51,877 nucleotides of DNA from Bacillota bacterium (GCA_023402355.1 JAEXCG010000038.1:1-51877); one strand, 5' to 3'; positions 32,406-41,795 are shown, counted from the first letter of the stretch. The notes: a model not told the origin generated them from the letters alone. Made by a program: numbers and translations.

Positions 32406-33143
32406 ATGAAACACACGATTATTTTCCTCGCTTTGCTCCTTTCGCTCCTCCTCTTATTCCCCTTGCTCGGCGGCGCGGCCGACGCCACGCCGGGCGAGGC
32501 GCAAAAGGTGCTTTACCTCACCTTCGACGACGGCCCCAAATCCTCCACGCCTGAGCTGCTCGAAATTCTGAAGGCCTACGACGCGCCCGCCACGTTCTTC
32601 CTCGTGGGGCAGGGCGTTCAAAACAACCCCGAGGCCGTGCGCGCGATCTACGAAGCGGGGCATTCCATCGGAACGCATACGTTTTATCACTCTACGAAGC
32701 AAATCTCGAAGAGCGAGGCCGCGTTTGACCGGGACATGGAGCGCTTCGACGAGGCGGTGAGCGCCGCCGTCGGCGAGGCGTTTCACACGTCGCTGCTGCG
32801 CTTCCCTTACGGCAGCGGCAGCGCAAAGCCGCGCGTGCGCACCTACGCCCAGCGCCGCGGCTACCTCTGGGTGGACTGGAACTGCCTGACGGGCGACGCG
32901 GTCATGATGGACGCCAGCGAGGAAGAGCTGTACCGCTATACCCTCAAGACCTGCGGAAAAAGCGACACGCTGGTGCTGCTCATGCACGAAGGCTCGATGC
33001 GCACCCGGCACATCCTCCCCCGGATCATCGAGCACTTTCGCGATATGGGCTACGAGCTGCGCAGCCTGTCGGTGGACAGCGACCTGTCCGGTCTGCCGCA
33101 CGGCCGCTACGGCCTGCCCCTCCCGCCTGCGGACGCGCGCTGA
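32406..33143 (+). CDS. Exported polysaccharide deacetylase (NodB fold)
   Basis: A 245-residue enzyme with a hydrophobic signal segment (5-25). NodB motifs are TFDDGP (39-44), the metal motif HTFYH (91-95), RFPYGSG, WVDWNCLTGD and LLMHE near the end. It probably removes acetyl groups from peptidoglycan or an exported glycan, often a defence against lysozyme in this family. The short upstream gap suggests co-transcription with the zinc-ribbon membrane protein. Confidence 0.93.
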   Translation: MKHTIIFLALLLSLLLLFPLLGGAADATPGEAQKVLYLTFDDGPKSSTPELLEILKAYDAPATFFLVGQGVQNNPEAVRAIYEAGHSIGTHTFYHSTKQISKSEAAFDRDMERFDEAVSAAVGEAFHTSLLRFPYGSGSAKPRVRTYAQRRGYLWVDWNCLTGDAVMMDASEEELYRYTLKTCGKSDTLVLLMHEGSMRTRHILPRIIEHFRDMGYELRSLSVDSDLSGLPHGRYGLPLPPADAR

Positions 33144-33158
33144 ATCCCGAAAGACACC

Positions 33159-33187
33159 TTGCTAAAAACCGCCAAATGGGCTATACT
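33159..33187 (+). promoter_or_regulatory. Sigma-A promoter of the diguanylate cyclase
   Basis: TTGCTA (33159-33164) and TATACT (33182-33187) with a 17-base spacer. It rules out an upstream ATG at 33176 as the translation start, because that codon lies within the promoter. Confidence 0.7.
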
Positions 33188-33244
33188 GGAATTCAGAACT
33201 GCCCGTCTTCGGTTGAATCACCTCAAAAGCGAGGCGCATTGCAT

Positions 33245-35167
33245 ATGGAATACAGGGATCAACTGCCCTTTCTGAATACCGACAGCGCCGCCGACCTACG
33301 GCTCATCTTAGGGACGATTCCCGGCGGCGTTTTTTGCTGCCTGTACGACGAACCCCTCACGCTCACCTTCATGAGCGAGGGGTTTCTTTCCATGACCGGC
33401 TACACGCGCGATCAGCTTCGTGAACAGTACGGCGACAGCCTGCGGGCGCTGATCGTGCCCGAGGACCTGCCCGCCACGCTGCGCTCGGTTCAGGCGCAGA
33501 TGGCTGTGGGCGACGTCAAGTTGATCGAATACCGCCTGCGCTGCGCGGACGGGCACGTCATCTGGGTGCTCGACAAGGGACATCTGCTGCACAGAAGCGG
33601 CGGTCCCGACATCTTCTGCTGCATCATCATCGACGTGACGGAGCAGGTGGTCGCGGAGCGCGAGCTGCGCCTGAGCCTGGAGCGCCACAAAATCCTCATG
33701 GAGCAGACGAACGACATCATCTTCGAGTGGCGGCCCGACACGCGCGAGCTGGCGCTTTCCTCCAACTGGGCGCGCGTGTTCGAGACGCTGCCGGACGCGG
33801 TGCTCCCGGTTCAATACGACCTTAGCTTCATCACGGACGCGCTTCACGTCCATCCGATGGACGCGCAGCGTTTTCTGGAGGCGATTCAGCCGCCGAGCGA
33901 CGGCTCCATGCGCCTGCCGGACCTGGACATCCGCCTTCGCACGCGCGGCGGCGCATACAGATGGTTTCAGCTGCGCGTCAGCCTGCAGCGCGACGAGCAG
34001 GGTCGGGCTCTGCGCTACATCGGGCTGCTGCGCGACATCGACGCGGAAAAAAGCCGCGCCGTCCGCCTGGCCATCAAAGCGGAGCGCGACGAGCTGACCG
34101 GGCTGTACAACCGGCGAACCGCGCGCGAAATGATCGACGGACGCCTTCGGCAGGCGCCCTCCGACATGCACGTGCTGATGATTCTGGACCTGGACAACTT
34201 CAAGTCCTTCAACGACACGCGCGGGCACCTGTACGGCGACGCGGTGCTGGCGGCCTTTTCCGACCGCCTCGGCCGTCTTTTCCGTTCCACGGACATCGTC
34301 TGCCGTTACGGGGGCGACGAGTTCATCGTCTTTCTTTCGGGCGTGCGCGATGCCGCGCAGGCCATGGCCTGCGCGCAGACGGTTCTGCTCGCGGCGCGCG
34401 GGGTGACGGACGAGCTCAAGGACGGCGTCTTCACGTGCAGCATCGGCATCGCCCTCTACCCCTACGACGCCGCGAGCTTCGAGCAGCTCTTTCTGGCGGC
34501 GGATGCCGCCCTGTACCGGGCCAAGGAAAAGGGGAAGAACAACGCGGTGCTGTACAGCGAGGCCGACTGCACCGCGCGCGTGCGGCCCCTGCCCGCCGAC
34601 GCGGAGGGCGACGATTGCCCATCCGACGGTTCCTGCCGTCAGTCTGAAATCGTGCAGAGCGTCTTCAACCTGCTGTACGCGGCGCACGACCCGGCGGCGG
34701 CGATCCAGCTCGCGCTGGAAACGCTCGGATGCCGCTACGGCGTAAGCCGCGCCTACATCTTTGAAATCAGCCCGGACGGCCGCACGTTCAGCAACACGTT
34801 CGAGTGGTGCGCCTCGGATGTGCCGGCGGAAAAAGACCATCTGCAGGGCTTGCCTGTCGACGGCTACGACGAATACTTCTCCAACTTTGACGAGCGGGGC
34901 GTCTTTTACTGCCACGACATCTCCCGTCTCCCCGACTCGCAGCAGGCGGTGCTCGCGCCGCAGGCCGTTCAATCCATGCTCCAATGCATCCTTTCAGATG
35001 GCGGCAGGCGCATCGGCTTCATCGGCTTCGACGCCTGCCATCAGGTGCGCTATTGGGACAAATCCGTCGTGGAGGGGCTCATGAGCTGCTCGCACGTCCT
35101 GGGCGTGTTTCTCGCCAAGCACCGCCTTCGTGAGGAGGTTGCAAGGCTGAACAAACTAAACCGATAA
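33245..35167 (+). CDS. PAS-PAS-GGDEF-GAF diguanylate cyclase
   Basis: A 640-residue c-di-GMP synthase. A PAS domain (about 15-135) and a second PAS/PAC (about 150-270) are followed by GGDEF (about 278-445) with the active-site GGDEF at 356-360 and an inhibitory-site RSTD at 347-350, five residues before it. The catalytic fold is intact (DELTGLYNRR, DLDNFKSFND). A GAF-like domain (about 485-635) ends the protein, an unusual position since sensors normally precede GGDEF. No membrane segment is seen, so it senses a cytosolic signal. ATG 33245 was chosen because the promoter lies over the longer frame. Confidence 0.92.
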   Translation: MEYRDQLPFLNTDSAADLRLILGTIPGGVFCCLYDEPLTLTFMSEGFLSMTGYTRDQLREQYGDSLRALIVPEDLPATLRSVQAQMAVGDVKLIEYRLRCADGHVIWVLDKGHLLHRSGGPDIFCCIIIDVTEQVVAERELRLSLERHKILMEQTNDIIFEWRPDTRELALSSNWARVFETLPDAVLPVQYDLSFITDALHVHPMDAQRFLEAIQPPSDGSMRLPDLDIRLRTRGGAYRWFQLRVSLQRDEQGRALRYIGLLRDIDAEKSRAVRLAIKAERDELTGLYNRRTAREMIDGRLRQAPSDMHVLMILDLDNFKSFNDTRGHLYGDAVLAAFSDRLGRLFRSTDIVCRYGGDEFIVFLSGVRDAAQAMACAQTVLLAARGVTDELKDGVFTCSIGIALYPYDAASFEQLFLAADAALYRAKEKGKNNAVLYSEADCTARVRPLPADAEGDDCPSDGSCRQSEIVQSVFNLLYAAHDPAAAIQLALETLGCRYGVSRAYIFEISPDGRTFSNTFEWCASDVPAEKDHLQGLPVDGYDEYFSNFDERGVFYCHDISRLPDSQQAVLAPQAVQSMLQCILSDGGRRIGFIGFDACHQVRYWDKSVVEGLMSCSHVLGVFLAKHRLREEVARLNKLNR

Positions 35168-35175
35168 ACAAATGA

Positions 35176-35213
35176 GGGGCTGTCAAGCTAGAAAACGCTA
35201 GCTTGACAGCCCC
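35176..35213. terminator. Perfect 16-bp terminator hairpin between converging genes
   Basis: GGGGCTGTCAAGCTAG (35176-35191) and its exact complement (35198-35213) flank a 6-base loop. It ends the cyclase gene and lies past the last gene of the aromatic operon, so it probably serves both strands. Confidence 0.85.
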
Positions 35214-35252
35214 CTTATATTTCGTCCCAGAGAAAGCGGCTTTTGCCCGTCC

Positions 35253-36350
35253 TTATACGATCAGGTCCTCGAGCTTTCGTTTGGGCACGTAATGCACGCC
35301 GTTCTCGTCGCGCCAGTAGCGCGTATCGCCGCTTTGCGGCAAATCGACCAGGCGCACGTCCTCTACCGGCCTCCCCAGCGCGAGGACCAGCTCGACGGAG
35401 AATCGCTCCGGGCTCAAACGCAGCGTGCGCAGCAGCTCCGCGCGGCGCACGTTCGCGAGCATGCACCCGCCGAGGCCCAGCTCCGTCGCGCCCAGCAGCA
35501 TCGTCTGCGCGGCGATGCCCACGTCCGTCTGCTTATTCCTTCCGATCGTCAGGTCGCACAGCACCACGACGTAACCGGCGGGCCGCTCGCCCTCCTTCGG
35601 CCCCGGCCAGTCCGGCAGCGCCGCAGCCCAGCCCAGCGTGTCAAATACGCGCGCGCAGTCCTCCGGCGACGCGACGAGCCGGTACTTCAGCGCCTGCGCG
35701 TTCGCGCCCGAGGCGCTCAGCCGCGCGAGCTCCACGAGGCTGCGCAGCGTCTCCTCCGGCACGCGCGCCGATTCGTCAAACCGGCGATAGCTTCTGTTTT
35801 TGATGACGAGATCCTTTAGCATGCGGTTCCCTCCCCGTCTTTTCATGTCCTGCGCGCGCAGCAGATCCGCCAGCCGCCGCGCAGCGTTTAGCGGACTGCC
35901 CCCGTTGTCAAAGGCGATGTCGCAGGTCTCGTGGTAGCGCGCGCTGCGCGCGGCGTAGAGCGCCTGCATGCGCTCCGCCTTGTCGCCCGCGAGGTTCGGC
36001 CGCTCCGCCTGGCTCACGTCGCGCACCATGTCTGATAAGCTTCGGTCCAGCAGCACCACGACGCCTGTTTCCCGCATGAGGGCGACGTTCTCGCCACGCA
36101 GCACCGCGCCGCCGCCCGTCGCCACCACGCAGGGCTTTCCCGCGGCGATTTCGCGCAGCGTGCGCGTCTCCCGGTCGCGGAAGCCCGCCTCGCCCTCGCG
36201 CTCAAAGATTTCCGCGATCCGCATGCCCGCCGTCTGCTCGATGCGCTCGTCCGCGTCCACGAAGGGGCAGCCGAGCCGCTGCGCGAGCATCCTGCCGATG
36301 GTGGTCTTGCCCGAGCCCATCATGCCCGTGAGGTACACGTGCTTACGCAT
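35253..36350 (-). CDS. aroK: Shikimate kinase fused to a nitroreductase-family domain
   Basis: A single frame of 365 codons. Residues 1-170 are shikimate kinase: P-loop GMMGSGKTT (9-17), Asp pair in FVDADERIE, FRDRE, ATGGGAVL and ERPNLAG. It phosphorylates shikimate in the chorismate pathway. From Met177 a complete nitroreductase follows (NRSYRRFDES; DVGIAAQTMLLGATELGLGGCML). GGGGAGGG lies a few bases before the ATG of Met177 (35822), so the second half may also be made alone (189 residues). It is the last gene of the aromatic operon and its start overlaps pheA by 8 bases. A fusion of these two folds is unusual; a lost stop codon is an alternative. Confidence 0.88.
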   Translation of the reverse strand: MRKHVYLTGMMGSGKTTIGRMLAQRLGCPFVDADERIEQTAGMRIAEIFEREGEAGFRDRETRTLREIAAGKPCVVATGGGAVLRGENVALMRETGVVVLLDRSLSDMVRDVSQAERPNLAGDKAERMQALYAARSARYHETCDIAFDNGGSPLNAARRLADLLRAQDMKRRGGNRMLKDLVIKNRSYRRFDESARVPEETLRSLVELARLSASGANAQALKYRLVASPEDCARVFDTLGWAAALPDWPGPKEGERPAGYVVVLCDLTIGRNKQTDVGIAAQTMLLGATELGLGGCMLANVRRAELLRTLRLSPERFSVELVLALGRPVEDVRLVDLPQSGDTRYWRDENGVHYVPKRKLEDLIV

Positions 36351-37458
36351 GCTGCCTCCCCCGCGCCGCGCGGTAGACGCCCAGCAGCCTGCACTCCACG
36401 CAGTCCGCCAGCAGCGATTCCTTCAGCACGTCCATGTACCGCTCCGAAACCTTGCCTTCCACGTCCACGTAAAATCGGTATTCCCAGTTCATGCCCGGGA
36501 TGGGCCTGGACTCAATGCGCGTCAGATTCATGCCCAGCGCCACAAAACAGGCCAGCGCGCGGTGCAGCGTGCCCCGCTCGTGGCGAAGCGTGAAGGTCAG
36601 CGTCGCCTTGTCCGCCTCCGCCGGGAACGGCTCGTGCTCGCCCGAAACGATCACGAAGCGCGTGTAGTTCTGGTCGAACGTCTGAATGTCTTCCCTGAGC
36701 ACCTCCAGGCCGTAGCATTCGGCGGCCAGGCGGCTGGCGATGGCCGCGTGGCGCGCGTCGCCCTCCTCCTGCACGCGCCGGGCGCTGCCCGCGGTGTTGT
36801 ACTGCGCCGCCCGTTCCCAATTCGGATGCGCGTCCAAGAACTCCGCGCACTGCATCAGGCCCTGCGCGTGCGAGTACACGCGCGTGATCTCCTCCAGCTT
36901 CGCCCCCGGCAGGCCGAGCAGGCAGTGGCGCACGCGCACCATCTGCTCGCCCACGATGCGCAGGTTGCAGCGGCCCAGCAGGTCGTAGACGTCGAACACC
37001 GAGCCCGCAGACGAATTTTCCAGCGGCACCACGCCGTAGCGCGCCCGGCCCGCGGCCACCGCCTCGAACACCTCCGCGAAGCCGCGGCACTGCAGGCGCT
37101 CCGCCTCTTTCCCAAAGTAGTCGATCAGCGCTTCCTCCGCGTACGCGCCGGGCACGCCGGAATAGGCCGCCGCCTGCGCGCCGCGCGCGAGCAGAATGTC
37201 CTGCTGCTCCGCGCGGCTGATCGCCATGATGTGGCGGTAGAGCGCCGCGAGCTCCCCGGAAAGCGCCGGGTCCTCGAGCATTTCCGCGCGCGAGGCGAGC
37301 ACCGCCTCCTCGCGCGAAGCGTCCAGCACGGGCATGTGATGGTCCAGCTTGTAGGCCGCGACGCCCTTCGCCGCCTGCATGCGCTCCTCGAACAGGCGCA
37401 CCATCTGCCGGTCGATCTCGTCGATGCGGCTTCGCAGCGCCCCTAAATCCTCGCTCAT
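36343..37458 (-). CDS. pheA: Bifunctional chorismate mutase / prephenate dehydratase
   Basis: A 371-residue enzyme that makes phenylpyruvate from chorismate. The AroQ-type mutase is at about 1-85 (LRSRIDEIDRQMVRLFEERM), the dehydratase at about 95-275 (SGVPGAYAEEAL; QNYTRFVIVS) and the ACT regulatory domain at about 285-365 with ESRPIPGMNWEYRFYVD, the Phe-binding signature. The ATG at 37458 overlaps the aroC stop (ATGA) and follows GGAGGAGG; the open frame continues upstream through aroC but is a shadow. Feedback by Phe through ACT would add to the leader-peptide control of the operon. Confidence 0.95.
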   Translation of the reverse strand: MSEDLGALRSRIDEIDRQMVRLFEERMQAAKGVAAYKLDHHMPVLDASREEAVLASRAEMLEDPALSGELAALYRHIMAISRAEQQDILLARGAQAAAYSGVPGAYAEEALIDYFGKEAERLQCRGFAEVFEAVAAGRARYGVVPLENSSAGSVFDVYDLLGRCNLRIVGEQMVRVRHCLLGLPGAKLEEITRVYSHAQGLMQCAEFLDAHPNWERAAQYNTAGSARRVQEEGDARHAAIASRLAAECYGLEVLREDIQTFDQNYTRFVIVSGEHEPFPAEADKATLTFTLRHERGTLHRALACFVALGMNLTRIESRPIPGMNWEYRFYVDVEGKVSERYMDVLKESLLADCVECRLLGVYRAARGRQHA

Positions 37459-38546
37459 CTGCGCGTCTCCTCCTCCAGCATCAAATCCATCAGCGCGATC
37501 AGCATCGCGCTTTCCACCACCGGCACCGCGCGCGGCACGATGCAGGGGTCGTGCCTGCCGCGCACCTCGATCTGCGCGTCCTCGAGGCTCGCCACGTCCA
37601 CGGTCTTCTGGGGGCGGCCGATGGAGGGCGTCGGCTTGATCGCCGCGCGGCAAATTACGGGCATGCCGTCGGTGATGCCGCCCGTCACGCCGCCGTTGTG
37701 GTTCGTCAGGCAGACGACGCGCCCCTCCCGCGCGCGCATCGCGTCGTTTGCGAGGCTGCCCCGCGACGCGGCGAGCGCAAAGCCGTCGCCAAACTCCACG
37801 CCCTTGACCGCGGGAATGGAAAACAGCAGGTGCGAAAGCGTGGACTCCAGCGAGTCGAAGAACGGCGCGCCCAGCCCCGCCGGGACGCCCACGGCCGCGC
37901 ACTCGACCACGCCGCCGACGCTGTCCTGCATAAGGCGCGCTTCCTCCACCCGCGCGCGCATCTCCGCCTCGCGCAGGGGCTCGAGCAACGCAAAGCGCAT
38001 TGCCCGCAGCGCGCAAAGCTGCGCCACCGTCACGCCCGCCGGGTCCAGCCGCGCGTCCTCCACCCCGCCGATGGCTGCGATGTGCGCCGCGACCTCGACG
38101 CCCCTCGCCGAAAGCGCCTGGCGGCACAGCGCGCCCGCGAAGACGAGCGGCGCGGTCAGCCGTCCGGAAAAGTGGCCGCCCCCGCGCGGGTCGTTTTGCC
38201 CCCTGTACTTGACGTAGCCCGCGTAGTCCGCGTGGCCGGGGCGCATCAGGCGCTGCATCTGCTCATAGTCGCCGGAGCGCGTGTTGGTGTTTTCGATGAT
38301 GCCGCACACGGGCGCGCCGGTCGTGTGCCCCTGATACAGCCCGGAGACGATCCGCACCCGGTCCGCCTCCTTGCGGGCGGTGGCGGTGGGGTCGTTGCCC
38401 GGGGCGCGGCGCGCCATGTCGCGGGCCACCGCCTCCTCGTCGAGCGCAAGGCCGATGGGCAGCCCGTCCACGACCATGCCGATGGCCGCGCCGTGCGACT
38501 CGCCGAAGATCGTCAGCTGCAGGTTATTCCCCCAGGTCGAGCGCAT
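37455..38546 (-). CDS. aroC: Chorismate synthase
   Basis: A 363-residue FMN-dependent lyase converting EPSP to chorismate, the end of the common aromatic pathway. Signatures are GESHGAAIGMVVDGLP, the RxxGxH-like ARRAPGNDPTATARKE region, RPGHADY, RGGGHFSGRLTAPLV and NHNGGVTGGITDGMP. The start overlaps the aroA end by 23 bases and its stop overlaps pheA by 4. It needs reduced FMN, which is of interest given the nitroreductase domain at the end of the operon. Confidence 0.97.
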   Translation of the reverse strand: MRSTWGNNLQLTIFGESHGAAIGMVVDGLPIGLALDEEAVARDMARRAPGNDPTATARKEADRVRIVSGLYQGHTTGAPVCGIIENTNTRSGDYEQMQRLMRPGHADYAGYVKYRGQNDPRGGGHFSGRLTAPLVFAGALCRQALSARGVEVAAHIAAIGGVEDARLDPAGVTVAQLCALRAMRFALLEPLREAEMRARVEEARLMQDSVGGVVECAAVGVPAGLGAPFFDSLESTLSHLLFSIPAVKGVEFGDGFALAASRGSLANDAMRAREGRVVCLTNHNGGVTGGITDGMPVICRAAIKPTPSIGRPQKTVDVASLEDAQIEVRGRHDPCIVPRAVPVVESAMLIALMDLMLEEETRR

Positions 38547-39837
38547 GCGTCATCCCTCCCAGCGATTCAAACTCCCGATAGAACGCGGGCGCGCTCTTGC
38601 GCACCGATTCCGCGCCCGACAGCGTCATCTCCCCTTCGCAGAGCGCCGAGGCGACGCACAGCGCCATGGCGACGCGGTGGTCGTTCCAGGCGTCCACCGC
38701 CGCACCCCGAAGGGGCCTGACGCCCCGGACGACCAGCCCGTCCGGCAGCTCCCGCACGTCCGCGCCGAGCTTTGAAAGCTCGCTTCTCATCGCGGCCAGC
38801 CGGTCGCACTCCTTGATGCGCAGCCGCCCGGCGTTCACGATGCGCGTCTCGCCCTGCGCGGCGCAGGCGGCCACGCAAAGCGCGGGCACGAGGTCGGGAA
38901 TCTGCGCGGCGTCTACGGTCACGCCGCGCAGATTCGAGGGACGCACGCACAGCGCATCCCCCTCCCAGCGCACCGAAGCGCCCATGCTTCGGAGCACGTC
39001 CGCCACAGCCCTATCGCCCTGCGCGGAATCGGGCGACAGCCCCGTCAGCCGCACGCCCTCGCCGCTCGGGGCGATCGCGCCCGCGACCAGGTAGAACGCG
39101 GCGTGCGACCAGTCTCCCTCGACGGACACGCCGCCAGGAGATGTATAGCGCTGGCCGCCGGGGATGAAGATGCGCTCGCCCTGCCATTCTGATATGACGC
39201 CGAAGCGCGAAAGCATGCGCCGCGTAAGGGCCACATAGCCGCCGGATTCAAGCCCAGTTGTGAGCGTCAGGGTCGAATCCTCCTTGCACAGCGGCAGGGC
39301 GTAAAGAAGCCCGGTGAGGAACTGGCTGGACACGTCGCCGCGAAGCGGCCATGCCCCGCCCCGGAGCTTTCCCTGCAGGGTTATCGCGCCGGGCGCGTCC
39401 CGCCAGGAGACGCCCATTTGCGCAAAGAGCTCCCGGTACACGTCCTGCGGGCGCTCCATGAGCCGCCCGTGGCCGATGAAGCGCACGGGCCCGCGCCCGT
39501 CGAGCGCGAGCGGCATGAGGAAACGCAGGGTCGAGCCCGACTCGCCGCAGTCGGCCTCGCGCGCCGCCTCGTCCGAGCAGACCCCGCCGCCAGAAAAGCG
39601 CGCGCGCACGAAGCCCTCCTGCGCGCCGGAAAAGGGCTCGATCTCGGCTTCCTTCAGCAGCCCCAGCGCCTGCGCGCAGCGGATCGTCGCGCGGATGTCC
39701 TCCGAAAGCTGCAGGGGCGCAACCTCGCACGCGCCCTGCGATAGCGCCGCCGCGAGCACCGCGCGGTGCGAGGCGGACTTGCTGGGCATCACGCGCAGCG
39801 TGCCCTGCAGCGGGGCCGGAATCACGGTTCGTCTCAT
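38524..39837 (-). CDS. aroA: EPSP synthase (3-phosphoshikimate 1-carboxyvinyltransferase)
   Basis: A 437-residue transferase joining phosphoenolpyruvate to shikimate-3-phosphate. Motifs are MPSKSASHRAVLAAAL near the N-terminus, GESGSTLRFLMPLAL in the middle and RIKECDRLAAMRSEL plus NDHRVAMAL at the end. The first Gly-rich loop reads DCGESGSTLRF rather than LGNAGT, so this is not the classical class I loop. AAAAGGAGG precedes ATG 39837. It sits between aroB (68 bases upstream) and aroC (overlapping). Confidence 0.96.
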   Translation of the reverse strand: MRRTVIPAPLQGTLRVMPSKSASHRAVLAAALSQGACEVAPLQLSEDIRATIRCAQALGLLKEAEIEPFSGAQEGFVRARFSGGGVCSDEAAREADCGESGSTLRFLMPLALDGRGPVRFIGHGRLMERPQDVYRELFAQMGVSWRDAPGAITLQGKLRGGAWPLRGDVSSQFLTGLLYALPLCKEDSTLTLTTGLESGGYVALTRRMLSRFGVISEWQGERIFIPGGQRYTSPGGVSVEGDWSHAAFYLVAGAIAPSGEGVRLTGLSPDSAQGDRAVADVLRSMGASVRWEGDALCVRPSNLRGVTVDAAQIPDLVPALCVAACAAQGETRIVNAGRLRIKECDRLAAMRSELSKLGADVRELPDGLVVRGVRPLRGAAVDAWNDHRVAMALCVASALCEGEMTLSGAESVRKSAPAFYREFESLGGMTHALDLGE

Positions 39838-39904
39838 GGCTTCCTCCTTTTATGGGCCGTTTCACGCCCTTTTCCCAAAGACGGGGCGCTGTGCGCTGCG
39901 GGCC

Positions 39905-40963
39905 TTACAGCAGCTTTGCCAGCGCGTCCGCGTCGATGCTGTAGCCGAAGGCCTGACCGATTTTACGAAGCGCCACGACCTCCACCTGCCCGCCGGAGGC
40001 CTTCTTGTCCAGACGCATGGCCTTTGCCAGCGCCTCCTTCGGCAGGTCAGGCGGCGTCGTGGGCAGGCCGTAGGCCGCGAGCACGCGCGCGATGCGATCC
40101 GCCGTGCCCGCCTCCGTCACGCCCCAGGCCTCGCCCCAGCGCGCCGCCGCCACCATGCCCATGCAGACGCCCTCGCCGTGCAGCACCACGCCGTAACCCG
40201 CCGCGTTTTCCACCGCGTGGCCCAGCGTGTGACCGAAGTTGAGCTGCATGCGCACGCCCTTGTCCAATGGGTCTTCCTTCACGTAAGCCGCCTTGAGCGC
40301 GCAGCAGCGGGCGATCACCTCGTCCAGCCCTGCAAAGAGCGCCGCCCGGCCGCCCGCCTGCTCGATACGCGCGAAGAGCGCCGCGTCCGCGATGCAGCCG
40401 TACTTGACGACCTCGCCCAGCCCCGCGCCGACCTGGCGGGCATCCAGCGTCGAGAGCGTGTCCACGTCGATCAGCACCCGCTCCGGCTGGTAAAACGCGC
40501 CCACCAGGTTCTTGCCGCGGGGCAGGTTCACCGCGGTCTTGCCGCCCACGGAGGAATCCACCTGCGAAAGCAGCGTCGTTGGCGCCTGAATCAGCCGCAC
40601 GCCGCGCAGGTACGACGCCGCCGCGTAGCCCGCGAGGTCGCCCACCACGCCGCCGCCGAGGGCGACCACGAAGTCCTTGCGAGAGAGCCCCGCGTCCAAA
40701 AAGGCATCGTACAGCGCGGTGAGCTGCGAAATGCTCTTGCTCTCCTCGCCCGCGGGCACGGTGAGCAGCGATGCCTGCGCGCCCGCCTTTCGCAGGCCCG
40801 AAAGCACGGCCTCGCCGTAGAGCGGCGCGGTGTTCTCGTCCGCCACCACCACCGCGCGCCGCCCGGCGCACAGCGACAGGTGCTCCTCCGCGCGCCGCAG
40901 GAGCCCGTGGCCGATCAGGATGTCGTAGCTGCCGTTTTCCGCCTCAACGCGTACCGTTTGCAT
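39905..40963 (-). CDS. aroB: 3-dehydroquinate synthase
   Basis: A 352-residue NAD- and metal-dependent cyclase, the second step of the pathway. GGGVVGDLAGYAAASYLRG is the NAD-binding signature, followed by TTLLSQVDSSVGGKTAVNLP and the metal His in NFGHTLGHAVEN. The start overlaps the tyrA end by 20 bases. aroD/aroQ and aroE, needed for the next two steps, are not in this window. Confidence 0.97.
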   Translation of the reverse strand: MQTVRVEAENGSYDILIGHGLLRRAEEHLSLCAGRRAVVVADENTAPLYGEAVLSGLRKAGAQASLLTVPAGEESKSISQLTALYDAFLDAGLSRKDFVVALGGGVVGDLAGYAAASYLRGVRLIQAPTTLLSQVDSSVGGKTAVNLPRGKNLVGAFYQPERVLIDVDTLSTLDARQVGAGLGEVVKYGCIADAALFARIEQAGGRAALFAGLDEVIARCCALKAAYVKEDPLDKGVRMQLNFGHTLGHAVENAAGYGVVLHGEGVCMGMVAAARWGEAWGVTEAGTADRIARVLAAYGLPTTPPDLPKEALAKAMRLDKKASGGQVEVVALRKIGQAFGYSIDADALAKLL

Positions 40964-41795
40964 GGTTGTATTCCTCCTTGCGCTCTGATGCCGAGTGGAG
41001 CCGCGCGTGCAGCGCCTCTTTAGAGTCGCCCCGCAGCAGCGCCACGTAGTCCGACAGCTTTTCGATCAGCTCCTGCGTCTCGTCCGCCAGCACGTCGCGG
41101 TTTCGCCAGAAGAGGTCCGTCCACAGAGCGGCGTCCAGCGCGGCCACCCGCGTCGTGCCCCGGAAGGAGCCGCCCTCAAAGCCGTAGCTCAAGAAGAGCG
41201 CCTCCTGCTCGCAGATCGCCACCGCCAGCACGTGCATCATCTGGCTCGTGTAGGCGATGCGCCGGTCGTGCGTCAGGGGGTCGGTGCGGATGATGTCCGC
41301 GCAGCCCATCGAAAGCGCCATGCGCTCCACGAGCGCGACCGCCTGCGCGTCCTCATCCCCCTCGGTCACCACGATGTAGTGCGCCCCGCAGAACAGCGAG
41401 GCCGAGGCGTTTTCGTAGCCGCCGCATTCCTTGCCCGCCATCGGATGCCCGCCCACGAAGTGTGCGCCCGGCGCAAGGCCCTCCCTCGCCGCGGCGAAGA
41501 CGGGCCGCTTCACGCCGCACACGTCCGTCACCACCGCGCCGGGGCGCACGCGCGCGCCGTGCTCCTTCAAAAACCGCACGCAGCCCTCCGGGTGCAGGCA
41601 CAGGACGATCAGGCTCGCCCGCTCGATGGGCGCGTCCTTCGCGTCCGCGTACACGGCGGAGGCGACGCCCTCCGAAAGCAGCGCCGCGCGGGTCTTCTCG
41701 TCCCGGTCCACGCACACCGTTTCCATCCCGTCAAAGCCGCGCAGCGCCTTGGCCATGCTGCCGCCGATGAGCCCCAGCCCGATAAAGGCGATCAC
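40944..41795 (-). CDS. tyrA: Prephenate dehydrogenase
   Basis: A 283-residue NAD(P)-dependent enzyme leading to tyrosine. The Rossmann loop is FIGLGLIGGSMAKAL at the N-terminus, with VTDVCGVKRPV and GGHPMAGKECGGYENA, the substrate-site His. There is no chorismate mutase or ACT domain, so it is the monofunctional form. The start is GTG 41795, which overlaps the aroF stop as GTGA; upstream frame residues lie within aroF and are not similar to the family. Confidence 0.94.
   Translation of the reverse strand: MIAFIGLGLIGGSMAKALRGFDGMETVCVDRDEKTRAALLSEGVASAVYADAKDAPIERASLIVLCLHPEGCVRFLKEHGARVRPGAVVTDVCGVKRPVFAAAREGLAPGAHFVGGHPMAGKECGGYENASASLFCGAHYIVVTEGDEDAQAVALVERMALSMGCADIIRTDPLTHDRRIAYTSQMMHVLAVAICEQEALFLSYGFEGGSFRGTTRVAALDAALWTDLFWRNRDVLADETQELIEKLSDYVALLRGDSKEALHARLHSASERKEEYNHANGTR

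Noticed and set aside
37459..38127. N-terminal extension of PheA inside aroC
   Set aside because: It is out of frame with aroC and Gly/Arg/Ala-rich. The mutase domain begins directly after ATG 37458.
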